A stretch of DNA of 58,348 nucleotides from Dimargaris cristalligena (lineage: Eukaryota > Kickxellomycota > Dimargaritomycetes > Dimargaritales > Dimargaritaceae): positions 1 through 58,348 of the forward strand of contig JANBQC010000111.1 of the NCBI GenBank assembly GCA_027576995.1, in the 5' to 3' direction. The notes below the pieces were generated by a model that saw only the letters and a program-made list of their open reading frames with translations, ran no database searches and had not been told where the DNA came from. Below are positions 22,487-33,963 of this stretch, one piece after another (the first letter of the stretch is position 1; each line of letters starts with the position of its first letter). A program made the translations under genes and the position numbers.

Positions 22487-25400
22487 CTATTCTTCAATCG
22501 ACTCCGGGATCTCGGGCTCTTCGTCCTGGGATGTCTCACTAACGGGGTCATCTTCGTCCATCAAGTTATCTGGCTCAGCTTCTTGGTCTTCCTCCATAAC
22601 AGGATCGACCAGCGGGACGGGTTTAAGGATATCGTCGGAATTACCGTCGCCCCCCAACATGTTGTCGCTCGGAGGATGATCTTCATCCATATCGTCGCCA
22701 TTATCCTCATCCAGCTGCCGCTTGAGATTCCGGCGGGCGGGTTGCTTAGTCGGGGTCTCGGGGCCCTGGTCGGTAAGTTTGGTCGGAATCCGCGCCATCG
22801 ATACGGCCGGGGTGGACACCGGTATTTGGGCCATGGCACTTTTGTCAATCACCTTCTGGAGCTGCTTGAGGTAGTGGTGGTACGCGTCCCAGTCCTTCAC
22901 CGAACGGTCGGGCCCCGCCATCGTTTCCCCATCACCGGCTGTCGTCGGATCAGTATTTTGTAGCTGTCCCTCCGTGTTGGGAATTTCAATTTCATTGGTC
23001 GTCGCAATGTCCGCGGCGGAAAGCTTAATGGATTCGGCCTGAAAAGGGGTGATAAGTCCCGTAATAAAAGGGACCAATGCCTTGAAGAATTTGAGAGTGT
23101 GGACGGCAGCGGTCGAATTCTCGAGCCGTTGGTACCCCTTGTACTTGGTGAGGGCGTAGGAAATGCCCTCCTGGTGGAGCTTAGTCACTGCTGAGGTGAT
23201 CACCCGATTGAGTTGGTAAAGCTGCTGCTGTGGGGTGGGGTTCAGAGTGGTCGAACCATGGTTGGCATCATCCGCTTGATCGACCCGATGGGGGTTCTGG
23301 CGGGGAGTCGCCAGTGGATCCGAAGCTCCGATAACGGGTGGCAGATTGGGGTGGCTGACTTTCATTGTCCGCAAACTCTGGGCAAGCATCCGGGCCAGCG
23401 ACACAGTTGGATTGGCCCGGTGCCGGCAGCGGTTCAACCATAGGTCAAAGGAGCTGGTACCAGCTGTGGCAAACAGCCCGATTAAGTGCTGACGCTGTTT
23501 GAGAATTTCGTAGTGCTCGTTCAGAGTCACTCGATCCACCGGGGGGGCCGCCTGGGCCAGCTGCTCGCAGGTAAGTTTCACCATATCGTCATACACCGGA
23601 TCCAGCAAGCCGTAGTGGGTCAGCAGGGGCACCGCATCGTCTGCGGTAAAAATATCTAGGGTGAATCCTTGCAGGTAGCTAGCCACAGATTGCCGGGCCT
23701 GGAGAAGCAAGCGGCGGTCCAGTTCATGGCGGGGCCGCTCACCGCCCTCCTCCCCTTCCTCATTTTCCTCCTCCCCGACCGGACTGTCAACCACGTCGAG
23801 CCAGTGGGCCAAGGTAGATTGGATAAATCCGCCAAACTCCTCCCGGGTAGTCGCATCGACCCCCACTCGGAGGGGCACCAGAGGGGGGCATACCTGGGGG
23901 TGGGTGATATCCCCGCTGAGGAGCCACAGCAACTGGCAGTGGGTTTGGAAAATGTCATGTTGGATCAGGCGGTAGCCCAAAACACCCTCACCGGCGGTAT
24001 CGCTGCCGCCACCCTCCAGCCAGGCTCGGCTCTGCTGAAAAATGTACTTTTGCAGAACGGCAAGGCCGGCCACTGTAGTGGGATCGCCCAGGGCATCCGA
24101 TGGTCCATCATCATTTACAGCTGGTTGATACTGGCTCTGGACATGCCCCACGAGCCACACGAATTGCTGATTGAGGATTTGCAAAGCCAACGCGGAAATA
24201 GTGGCTAGGTTCAAATGGTCTAGAGTAGACGGAATTCGCTCATCCCAAGTGATTAATTGTAGCAGGGTGGCGAGGAAGGAGCCAACGGTCGGAAGCAGGT
24301 CAGTAATTTCGGTGGGTAACTCCTCGTCCATCGAAGCATCAGTCTGGCCCTCCCCGAGTGACCGGGGTGATGGTTGGAAATTCAGCAGCTCCAAATTTCC
24401 CAATTTGGCGAGTTGATGGAGTCGATACAGGGCCGTCGTAAGATGGGCCACCAAAGTGCCATCGGGATGCTGGGCAATAGTCACAGCCAGCGGCTGACTG
24501 ACGTCCAGCCGGTGGATCTGAAGACACAGGTCGTACACCTGATCCAACATAGATTTAACCATGTCCGCCATCGCGGCCTTGGCCAATAGTGGGGCCGTGG
24601 CTGTGGAAGGTTCATCACCTGATTCGTTAGCGTGGCGCAGTGACTGCCCGTCGGTATCACCGCCCTCGCCCTCGCCCAACAGCGTATTATTGAGAATCAG
24701 ACGGAAAGCTGCCAGGGTTTGGTCGAGCACCAAGGGGGAACCGTGGTTAAAGTATAGCATTTTGGTTTCGGTGGCTAGTTCACGCAGACCAGTCACTTTA
24801 CGGACCTCTAGGAAAACATCGAGGCGCAGGATACCGTCGGTGACTAAACATAGGATTTTGGAGATACGATTGGCGTCGGCCCGGTACCGGGCGAGTAGGC
24901 TCGGGATTACATCGATTAGGCGCTGACTGAGTTGATTCAAGTTACTTTCCTGTTCCTGTAGGTATTCGGCTTGACGCTTGCGTTCCCGGGCATTACCTTT
25001 AGTAGACGTATGAACGCCACCGGAGGCAGCCACACCGGCCCCGGTGGCGGAACCGGCAGCTAGAATGGTGGCTTGGGTGCTATTAGTCGCAGTTCCCTCC
25101 ATACCACAAACCGCCTTGAGGCATTCGACAAAGAAATCCAGAAATACCGACTCCTGGGCCTCTGTTAGCCAAAAGCACCGCTGGTAACTGGCGGTCGGAG
25201 CCGACTGGACTGGGGCAGGTGCGGGAGTCGGGCGAGTAGGCTTACGCCGACGGGCCGACCGACCACCGGCAAAACTGGGGGCGACAGTCTCGGGGACCGG
25301 CACGGTTGTTGGTGGGGGCTCCGTATGGGACGAATAGGAATGATCCAGAGTAGCATAGGTGCAAAGAGCCTTCCAGTCCACCAATTCGGGCACTTCTGAA

Positions 25401-27938
25401 GTCAGAGCCGCGGTTGCGGCGCAGACCCGCAGGTTAAAGGCGGTTTGAGCCCGGCCAGTGAGTTCCTCCACCTGGATATCGTCATAATGAATGGCCCCGG
25501 CCAAGGGTGATTCGTCAGGGCTAGGGGCGTCGGGTCGGGTAAACGCCTCTAGGAGCAGCGTCAGCGTCTTATAGAGTCGGAATTTACGTTCCTGGCGCTT
25601 GGAGAGCGTTCCCAACGCCCGCCAAGTCAAAGTCCCCTCCGCGGTACGCTGGGTAGAATCAACGGTTTCTTCGGGCTCCGACGCCTCATCGGCGCTGTCA
25701 TCGTCCGCGCTGATTTCGCTTTCTGACTCGCTGGATAGGGCCACTTCAAGTCCCAGGGGATCATCCTCACTACCCAATTCAGCATTGGCGAAGGCCGGGA
25801 GCCAATAACTGGTCACCCACCAGGCCACCAGAGGGGCCACCGCTTGGCGGACTCGGGGGCGGCTATTAAAAAGCAGTGGGATAAAGAACACCTGAAGGGG
25901 GTTCTCCTGCAGAATTCGGCGGACCACTTGCTGGTCAGTACAGTCAAACGTATGGGGATCGCCGGAGCGGGCTTGGCAGACGCAGTAGGTGGAATCTTGA
26001 CCCGACGTCTGGGTCTGGGTGATACGGTAATGAGCAAGAACGCGCTTGGCAATATCGTTAATAGTGTCGGCACCGTCCGTGTTGGAAACATCCTCGGGAT
26101 GGGCAGGGGCTCCTGCTTCATTTGCAGTCGATTCTACCCGATCCATATGGGTGAATACGTCAGCAACTCCACCCTCAACCAAACCCTGCTGACAAAGGAG
26201 GGCAACCAGCTCAAGGGCACCCAAGCGAGTTCCGGTCACATCAGCGTCGTAGAGTGCCATGGTCACGAGCCGCCCTTCAAAGCGTTTAATGAAATGGTAC
26301 AAACCGGGGAGCAGAGCTGGCTGGTTGAAGAGGTGGATAAGGGCACCGACCGCCTCTTGGCGAACCGCAGCCACCTTATCCGACAACATCCATCCGATAA
26401 AGCGTAGGTATTTGTCCTCCAGGAACCGACTAGGCAGTTTGCTGATCCAGTTGGCCAGTGCCTTGACACATTCCTGGCGAATATGGGGATCCATGTCACG
26501 GTAACGATGGGTAAAGACGGCCGCGAACCACTTGTCGGTAAGTTGGGCCAGTGTACTCGCCTGGCTGTTTAAATTAGCCACCGTTTGCTCAAGCTGCTGG
26601 AGTCGCCCTTGGTTGGTTCCCGCCCCCGAGCGCCGACGCTTCTGTTGCTCCGTCTTAAGCTGGCGATGGGTGGTGGTCAGATTGGCCTGAACGCCCTGGC
26701 TCAGTTCGCAAAGGGTGGAAATACTGGTTAAGGCAATCAGGGTGGCCGTGTAACGGAACGGTCGAAACGACGATCCCGTCATAAGGGTCAACCAAAGACC
26801 GAACGTGTCCATAAACTCACCCCGGTATACCAGGACATGCTGACCCTGTTGGAGCAGCCGACCGAAGAAATCGAGACAGTTCTTTGCGAACCGTTTGTAG
26901 ATTTTAGATTTGGACTGCATAGGAAAGTCGACAGGGGTATCCGATTTGAGGCGGGTTTGGAGGTCCGTTAGGACAGTCACGGCCACATCTTCTTCGTGTA
27001 AGTTCGATCCGCCGATGCCCAATTGGCAACCGCAGGCCCTAATCATCAGGTTGATTAGGTCTAGAAGGGCGGCTGACGCATCGCTGCTGTAGGAATCGAT
27101 CCAGTCGGAAACGACCGAGGCTAAGGCCGTCTCCTTGTCCATAATGGCTTCGAATAAAACGGACTCGGCATCATCGAGGAGAGTCGCCGGGGGTTCTCCC
27201 CTGGTCGAGACCCGGTTGGAGGCACCACCGCGGCGGCGCTTGGCTGTGCCCCGCGTGCTCGGTTGGGCCGGGACTTGGGAGACACTATCGATATCCCAGA
27301 GGCTTTTGGTGACAGCGGCCGAGCTATGCCGAGCCCGCTTGGCTCCCCGACCACGGGGACGGCCCCGAGCGGGTGGCTCGTCTTCGCTGCTGTCACCATT
27401 GTCCAACCCGGGGTCCGTCCGAGTAGATGTAATTCGAGGAGTTCCACCCCGGCCCTTGGTAGGGGGACGTCCCCGTCCCCGCCGGCTACCTCGGGTGGAG
27501 CGGGGGGTTTCCCGCGGCGGCGCGGCATCGCTGTCTGATTCCAATTCGGGGTCGGTCAGACTGGATGAGGAGAGTTCAGCAGCGGCAGTCTTATCGGTAG
27601 CAGCATGTCCGTTGGCTATTTACCAGTAATTGAGGGGGATATAACACGTAAGCGGGCGGATTAATATAGGAAAAACATAGAGCGCCCATAGGGGCGGATA
27701 AATAATAGTGTTGCATAGAGTGCTTGCTGAATGGAGCTAATGGGCAAGTATCGCATTAATTTGGCCCTGGGGATAACCCATAGGGCATATAGAGTTGGAC
27801 CTGTGTAACAAGGGCTCAGGCAAAGGGTGGCTAGGGGCACCCCCACAGCAGGCTACGAGCCATTGACTTACCTGTAGTTGAAGGAGTGGCGGCTACGGGC
27901 CGGGTGCGCGTAGAACGGCGCTGAGGGGTCGCAACCAT
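22487..27938 (-). CDS. SCC3/STAG cohesin subunit
   Basis: Predicted 1731-residue cohesin subunit that binds the kleisin RAD21/SCC1 and loads cohesin on DNA in the nucleus. Two exons: 27938-27872 (22 codons plus one base) and 27615-22487. The start MVATPQRRSTRTRP was chosen because the long frame has no ATG near its 5' end and the splice is in phase. Two AT-hook-like motifs lie in the N-terminus: RGRGRPP (68-74) and RGRPRGRG (106-113). The STAG region follows from about 155 (LFEAIMDKETALASVVSDWIDSY appears as consecutive short blocks). The stromalin conservative domain spans about 380-450 (FTHRYRDMDPHIRQECV ... KYLRFIGWMLSD). The middle is a HEAT-repeat array with acidic loops, and the C-terminus is acidic. 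It is longer than typical STAG proteins (about 1100-1250) through low-complexity insertions. Confidence 0.93.
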
Positions 27939-28901
27939 GTTGTACTGATTTTGAACGCGAGCAAGTGAGTGGGAGGGGCAATATCAGAAGGATCGGTGTA
28001 AGTCGTGTCCAGAGGGGGGGGGGAGTTGAAATGAGCGGGTCAATGTGTGCGCCCAAAAAGAGAGCGAATCCAACGGCGAAGGACAAGGAAACGGGGCGCT
28101 TAGCCAACAGTAGGAAGCAAAGGACAAAGAGTGAAATTAAAATATTATAGACAAACTCGAGTTGGCTGCGGCAGCGGAGGAACTGGGTCGGAAGAAGGGT
28201 GAAAAGTAAGGGCAATGGAAAGCAGACAAGCGAGAATGCATAAAAGCTAATGGAACAATTACAAGACGCGTCAAGGGAAGAGATGGGGCATGCACTATAA
28301 AACCATGTAAGTGACAGTCGACTAGTAAAGAGTCTGAGGGGTTCTAATGCGAATGGCAGTGGCCTTTTCTTCACAATAAACAAAGCCAATGACCCTAAGA
28401 AGCTGGCAGCATTTCGAATGTGTGTGGCTTGACTAAAGATGGGGTATCCCTTTGGTGCGTAATTAAGGAGGCTTTAAACCGCTCATCAAAGTCTCTCCAA
28501 AACCATTCTCTAATGACAATGATTTCCACACCACCCAACTATTTAGACGCGCCCATTTTTCGAATAACATAACAGATTTAGCATGATCATCCATTGGGGC
28601 ACTTAGTGTTATGGACACCCCTCGTTTATTTTCCAAAAGGCCCTTTGTATACCTCGGGTTCAATTTTACGAAAACTTACTTTTTGAATGGGTCTAGAGCG
28701 TGGTGTGTGTATTTATAAAGCGTATCATTATATATTTAGAGTTGATATTTTTAAATAGGTGATCGCCAGCCAACCAAAAAAACAAGGATGCTCGATCAGT
28801 TTAGTCGCAGTTTACAATTACACAATAAATTTTTAAGCCGGCCATCATTCCCCATTTGGGGCTGAGATAAATAGAGAGAGGGAGGTGATGAAGGGATACA
28901 A
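27939..28901. other. SCC3 promoter and VPS54 3' region
   Basis: The half next to SCC3 is pyrimidine-rich in its sense, as expected of a promoter or leader. A 173-codon frame (27868-28389 -) is hydrophobic and overlaps SCC3 exon 1 in another frame, so it is rejected. AT-rich sequence near 28700-28790 probably belongs to the VPS54 3' end. Confidence 0.5.
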
Positions 28902-31900
28902 TTATCGACTCGGCAAAGGCGGCCGGGGCTTCGCGCCGATTGTAATGTTATTGACCAATACTTCCAGGCTATTATTGGGCGGTTCGACATGATCCAACGT
29001 CGATAACCGTTCGATAAAATACTGCACATCGGCCAGTAGCCGTTGTTTACCCTGGGCCGTTGTAATATCCACCTCCTGAATCTGCGCCATGAGTTTCTGG
29101 GAGTACATGCGCAACACCTGGGACATGATACTCTGCAGAATGTCAATGGACAGATACCGCCCCAGCACCTTGTGAAGCGTTTTAGTTTCCTTGACCAGCA
29201 GTTCCATATTCGGGGTGGGGCTGAAGTCCTTGGGTCCCGCCTGTTTGACATCCCAGTCGGTGGCCTGCATCGTTTTCCCGTGGAATTGGGCGCGCTCCGC
29301 CATGATGGTGACGAGGTTGTTGTGCAGTTCCGACTGGTGCTCCCGATAGTCCTTGAGAATACGGTCGAACTCGATGAGCAACTTCTCCTGGTGAGTCGTC
29401 AGGGTTTGTCGTAGGCATTCGCGTACGTAGGGGAGGAGGGTAATCACCAGACCCAGGGACTGGGACGCCAGCGCGATATGTTTGGCCGTGATGCTTTTGA
29501 GACCCGCCGACCGAATTGCTCCGGCTCCGAGAATGACCTGACAGGTACGCGAATTGAACAGCTTGAAAATTTCAATGACTCGGTGAAGTACGTCAGTAGC
29601 CAGAATTTGGATGTTGGCTGAACATTGGATATAATCAATCACCATTTTAAGAAGCATAAGCGAGCACCCCACTACGTGGAAGTTCTGGCCCCGGATCACC
29701 AGGAACTTGTGGGTGTCCGGCGCTGCCGCCGGTCCTCCATTCTCATTGTTGGGGCCCACGGGGAGTAAATCGGGATCAAAATACCACGAATCCGGGGTAC
29801 CGCTGAGGAGTAGGCTGGAGATACTGTCAACACTGGCCCGGTTGGCCTTTTTACGGGCGACGGAATCACGGTTGCGGCTTTCCTTTGGCGTGTCGCTGTC
29901 GATTTCGAGGACCAGGAGGGGGGGCACGTTGCGAACCCGACCGGATTCGGGTGGTGATGTATGGGGGGGCCCTCCCTCTCCTGACACTCTTGAACTGGTG
30001 TCCCCATCAGTCACACTTTCTCCGCCCACCTCCGATTTGGTCGATAGAGACCCGCGTTTACTATTCAACAGGGTTGATTCGGGTCGGCGAGTTGACGATG
30101 CCACAATTTTATCCACCATGTGTTGAAAATCAATGGGCACCCCCTTCTGTACCCACTGGTCGCTTTCAATTAGCATAATCAATTGCTTGGTTCGTTCCAT
30201 ATGGAAATGGGATAGGAAGGCCTTACATTGGGCCACCAGGGTGCCACGGATACCGAAACAGGTCTTGGTGGTACATTCCTCCATCTCGTAAATGTAGGCC
30301 CAGGATACGGCGTACAACCGATAAAAGGCCTTGAGGTCCAGTTGGGAGTTTTGGTCCGAGCGGTGACTCACCACCTGGGCGCACCGCACATGGGCTAAGT
30401 CCAACAGAGCTTCCACCATGGCGTTAAGCTCCGCTATCCCGGGGCTGTTTGGTTCCATAGCCGCGACACAGACGTCCCGGACCACCAGGGTGTATTTGAC
30501 CACCAGCAGAAAAGCGGCAAAGAGCTGGAAGAGCCACTCCAGAAAACGGTCAAAGGTCATGGTCGTTACCTCGGCCATCCAGGGTTGTGGGTCGACCGGG
30601 ACTCCAGTGACGGACGGGTCGGCAGAGTTCGGCGATGTCACCGGATTGGACGAAGATTTGGCCAAGCCGATTCTGCCGAGTAACTCTGGGAAGGAGCTAG
30701 ACCAGAGCTGGATAAGTAGTTGCGTGACTTCATTGATTAAGGGGTCCCGTAACCCCCGCAGCGCAGACTCTACCTGACCGGACCGGCGCAGTGCCGTCAG
30801 ATAGGGGGTAAGTGCCGCATCCAATTGGGCTTCCGTTTCGGTCCATATAGACGGAGGCAGGGTGGATATCCGGGGAAGTTCGTCCGAATAAAAAGGCATT
30901 ACACTACTCACCGATTCGATGGTGACACTGCGCCACAGCTGATCCAACCGTTTGGTGATCACAAGCGGGAATCGCTGCTGAACCACCAAGCGCACCGACT
31001 GAGCGGTGGCCGACAATTCACTGGTCAGTTCCTTAAACGCCCGCACGCGCGTGAGGTTAGGAGTATCCGTCGCCCCTGATTCGCGATATTTAGCGGCTGC
31101 CACTTGTGCGTCGCACAGCAAATGGAGAGCCCCCGTCAGATCATCCTGCTGGACCAGTATAGTGATGTGATCCAAGACCGCCCGCAATTCCTGGAGCACT
31201 CCGATGGCGTCCTGCAAATGGAGTAGGTTCTGCTTCCGTTGCCGGAGCCGAAGGAGGGACCGGCCCGTGCCGCAGTGTAGCTCAGAGACGTTGGCGAGCA
31301 TACCCCGAAGACTGTGGATTTTTTCGACACATTTATCGGTCTCCTCGTGTAAGTTCTGGAGGGTTGACAGGGCATTGAAAAAAGCGCCGGAACGCTGGCC
31401 AATTTCGTTGGTGAGGCGTTGCTCCACCACATCGAGGCACTGGGTGATGTAGTCCTGCGACCGGCTGATGAATTCGGGAGTGAGTACGGGCAGCGGTACC
31501 CGGCCCCGCGAGTCTGCTTCGGGACTATCAACGATTCCCACCTGCCCCAACGTAGTACACAGGAGCCGGAACTGGTCCGGGTCGGTAAGATCCAATTCCG
31601 ACTGGTAAAAAACCCGCGGCACGTCCTCCAGCTGCAGCCCGGCCTTGTCCGGGGGCTTAGCAGAGTTAGAGTTGGCTGGTGCGGGGGAGCCGTCCCCTTC
31701 CTTTGACGAACCGCTCAGCAAAATGGACGGGGCCGGGATGGGCTCGGCGTCTATGATGGCCTGCTCCGCCCGATGCTGCTTAGTCTGTTCGTACTGCTCA
31801 AAGTGCCGGCTGATTTTGCCCAAATACTCGTCAAAGTCAGACGCCCGGACTTTACGGTAGGTGGTCACCGGTACCACCGGTAAATCCGATTTGGATATTT

Positions 31901-32372
31901 TAGACGAAGCTCCCGACCGCGCCATGGGGTTATTAATAACGCCCGCGATGGAATTAAGGCTAATGTCGCGGTTATGCCATTCGGGGAGGTTGAGATAGTC
32001 GGTAAGAGTGCGACCGCGGCTACCCCCGGCTGTCGGCGGCCGTTGTTCCTCACTCGTCGTTAGTTTGGCCGGTTTGGTACGTGGTGGGGGTAGGGATTGG
32101 GGCCGGGCTGCTTCCGGCGGGGACAGGGAGGGTAGTGAGGAAGAAGTGGTCGGGACTGTTGTTCGGAGTAGGGAGGAGCCCTCCCCCCCTGGAGTTCCCG
32201 GCCGACTGCCGCCCTCCGATTTAGGCCAACTGGAACCCTGTAACTTCCCTAGGGCGATGGTGTGGCGGGCCCGTTGGGAAACGGAAAGACGTCGGGATGG
32301 CGATAGGGTGATGGTATTAAGGTGGCCATTGGCGGGGGAGCGGGACTGGTCTGGGGGTTGTGAGGTCGCCAT
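28902..32372 (-). CDS. VPS54 subunit of the GARP tethering complex
   Basis: Intronless 1156-residue frame. VPS54 with VPS51-53 forms GARP, which tethers endosome-derived vesicles at the trans-Golgi network. The Ser/Pro-rich N-terminus is disordered. A VPS54 N-terminal block follows at about 170-290 (YLGKISRHFEQY, then DVPRVFYQSELDLTDPDQFRLLC). Next comes a helical CATCHR-type region from about 300 (LDVVEQRLTNEIGQRSGAFFNAL, then a coiled coil through LRQRKQNLLHLQDAIGVL). A Ser/Thr-rich insertion lies near 765-865. The conserved C-terminal domain has SQSLGLVITLLPYVRECL and FHGKTMQATDWDV. The N-terminal block rules out VPS51, VPS53 and COG3. It lies about 1.6 kb downstream of the end of VPS10, a cargo receptor that depends on GARP for recycling. 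Confidence 0.92.
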   Translation of the reverse strand: MATSQPPDQSRSPANGHLNTITLSPSRRLSVSQRARHTIALGKLQGSSWPKSEGGSRPGTPGGEGSSLLRTTVPTTSSSLPSLSPPEAARPQSLPPPRTKPAKLTTSEEQRPPTAGGSRGRTLTDYLNLPEWHNRDISLNSIAGVINNPMARSGASSKISKSDLPVVPVTTYRKVRASDFDEYLGKISRHFEQYEQTKQHRAEQAIIDAEPIPAPSILLSGSSKEGDGSPAPANSNSAKPPDKAGLQLEDVPRVFYQSELDLTDPDQFRLLCTTLGQVGIVDSPEADSRGRVPLPVLTPEFISRSQDYITQCLDVVEQRLTNEIGQRSGAFFNALSTLQNLHEETDKCVEKIHSLRGMLANVSELHCGTGRSLLRLRQRKQNLLHLQDAIGVLQELRAVLDHITILVQQDDLTGALHLLCDAQVAAAKYRESGATDTPNLTRVRAFKELTSELSATAQSVRLVVQQRFPLVITKRLDQLWRSVTIESVSSVMPFYSDELPRISTLPPSIWTETEAQLDAALTPYLTALRRSGQVESALRGLRDPLINEVTQLLIQLWSSSFPELLGRIGLAKSSSNPVTSPNSADPSVTGVPVDPQPWMAEVTTMTFDRFLEWLFQLFAAFLLVVKYTLVVRDVCVAAMEPNSPGIAELNAMVEALLDLAHVRCAQVVSHRSDQNSQLDLKAFYRLYAVSWAYIYEMEECTTKTCFGIRGTLVAQCKAFLSHFHMERTKQLIMLIESDQWVQKGVPIDFQHMVDKIVASSTRRPESTLLNSKRGSLSTKSEVGGESVTDGDTSSRVSGEGGPPHTSPPESGRVRNVPPLLVLEIDSDTPKESRNRDSVARKKANRASVDSISSLLLSGTPDSWYFDPDLLPVGPNNENGGPAAAPDTHKFLVIRGQNFHVVGCSLMLLKMVIDYIQCSANIQILATDVLHRVIEIFKLFNSRTCQVILGAGAIRSAGLKSITAKHIALASQSLGLVITLLPYVRECLRQTLTTHQEKLLIEFDRILKDYREHQSELHNNLVTIMAERAQFHGKTMQATDWDVKQAGPKDFSPTPNMELLVKETKTLHKVLGRYLSIDILQSIMSQVLRMYSQKLMAQIQEVDITTAQGKQRLLADVQYFIERLSTLDHVEPPNNSLEVLVNNITIGAKPRPPLPSR

Positions 32373-32858
32373 TGGGATGGGCGGCTAAACGGCAAATAAA
32401 AATGAAGGTGGTGGCTTCGGCAGCAGCTGGGTGGAAGGGCCGGTTGCCGATGAGTAAGTAGATTTGATGTGTGATGGATGCAAAAGGCACTAGTTCTAGT
32501 AGCAGTGATACACAGAGTACAAAAATTTAAACCCTTATGAATGATATGTATGTTATAAAAATGTACAAGAACCAACGACTGAAATGAGCTCTATATACCT
32601 GTAGTTCAATAGACAGCCAAACGATATGTTGCGCTGGACATTAAATTTTTGGTTGGACGTTGAGATGAGAATACAAAACATAACCCCACCGAAGACAGTG
32701 GAATGAGAATGCAGCGACTTCGAATGCGCGAGTGTGGAGAAAGAACAGGCGGACCACGTAGGGGCGGTGCAAGGGACTGAATAGGCTATACAAACCCTTT
32801 AAAAAATAGAAGATACAAAGTGGTTAAATTGTGCTAACGCTTTAGAAACAAGTCCGAG
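32373..32858. other. VPS54 upstream region
   Basis: About 490 bases of AT-rich promoter-like DNA between VPS54 (-) and the possible small gene at 32859 (+). No feature stands out. Confidence 0.5.
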
Positions 32859-33316
32859 ATGACTTCCGGAACTTCAAAAGACGAATGGGACACCTTGGTG
32901 GAAAAATGCGGGATATACGTCAAGAGGTCATTAAGTAATCCAAGCCACCTCATTCTCCCGACTTTTAACAGAGTGCTGGATGTAAGAATTAATCAATCCC
33001 CCGCGTCTATTCCATCTCGAACTTCCATAATAGATCAACCTTCTCTCACCTCTCCTTCGGCACTCAAGTTGCTCACAACAAAGATGTCTTCGTGTAGGGG
33101 TCGATCAAACGGGTTGCAGGGAATGTATTGCGGACAAAGGGCACATCCAGCGATGACATCCCTATAGGCTCCTGTACATATATAGTCCCATTTTTAGATA
33201 ACATCGCAAGCGTCCAAAAGTCATTCAGTTCACTTGCTCAATGTGTGTTTGGGCTATGTTTAAATTCACCCAAATGCTTGAGGTTGAGTCCCTCCGCTGC
33301 AAAACGTGTACGATAA
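32859..33316 (+). CDS. Possible small two-exon protein, unknown function
   Basis: I do not recognise this gene. A frame opening MTSGTSKDEWDTLVEKCG runs to LPTFNRVLD and meets a GTAAGA donor at 32982. Joining 32859-32981 in phase 0 to 33098-33316, after the acceptor TGTAG, gives a 113-residue product ending SPSAAKRVR and a TAA. The intron would be 116 bases, normal for this window. The product is soluble and mildly basic, with no clear motif. Support is only the open frame, the in-phase splice sites, and its position between two real genes. It could be chance. Confidence 0.35.
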
Positions 33317-33963
33317 TTAATTGCTCCACTACTCATCATTTTATAATATCTCACACCAGACTAATCATGTACACAGGAATCTCCCTCGATATATTAAAAC
33401 TGCCCTCTTCATACAATTGCTAGCACGATTATGGTAAACGGCAGCTACATTTGTTGAATTGTAATATTTATTTTGAAATCCGGTACAATTCCCAAGGGAG
33501 ATGGCATAATTAAGAAGTATAGTCCAAGAGGAGTTGGTGGCGGTCAAAGCCCGGAAGACTTCCCTTAAACAACGGTGCCTGTTTTGAAGAACACAATCTA
33601 AAAAATATATAAAATCATTGAACAAGTATACAAATGCGCATGTTCTAAACATAGCCCACGCCCACGCCCGGCTATTATAGTAAGTCACATGAAATACCCC
33701 TTATGGAATCCAATCCCTTTTGGTCATGGAAATTGTCGAAAAATGAATAAATCCAATAGCAGTGGTAAAATATGAAGAAAAAAATATACGAACTCCTGCA
33801 AATAATAATAGTAATAATAATAATAATAATAAACAACGCAAATGGCAGGGTATAAAGCGCAATAGAAGACCGCTATCACACGATCCGCCTCCACCCCAGC
33901 TCCAAATGATCTATTTTCGGATATGTATAATATAAAAATATTGATCCCCTCTACTCCTACAAC
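33317..33963. other. Spacer 3' of VPS10
   Basis: AT-rich, with a TAA trinucleotide microsatellite (33801-33833). A 107-codon frame at 33365-33688 (-) has no recognisable similarity and unfavourable composition. It probably includes the VPS10 3' UTR. Confidence 0.5.
33801..33833 (+). repeat. AAT/TAA microsatellite
   Basis: About eleven AAT/TAA units with one interruption (GTAATAA) lie 130 bases 3' of the VPS10 stop codon. Confidence 0.9.

Noticed and set aside
27868..28389. 173-codon minus-strand frame upstream of SCC3
   Set aside because: Hydrophobic low-complexity translation of a pyrimidine-rich leader, overlapping the better supported SCC3 first exon in another frame.
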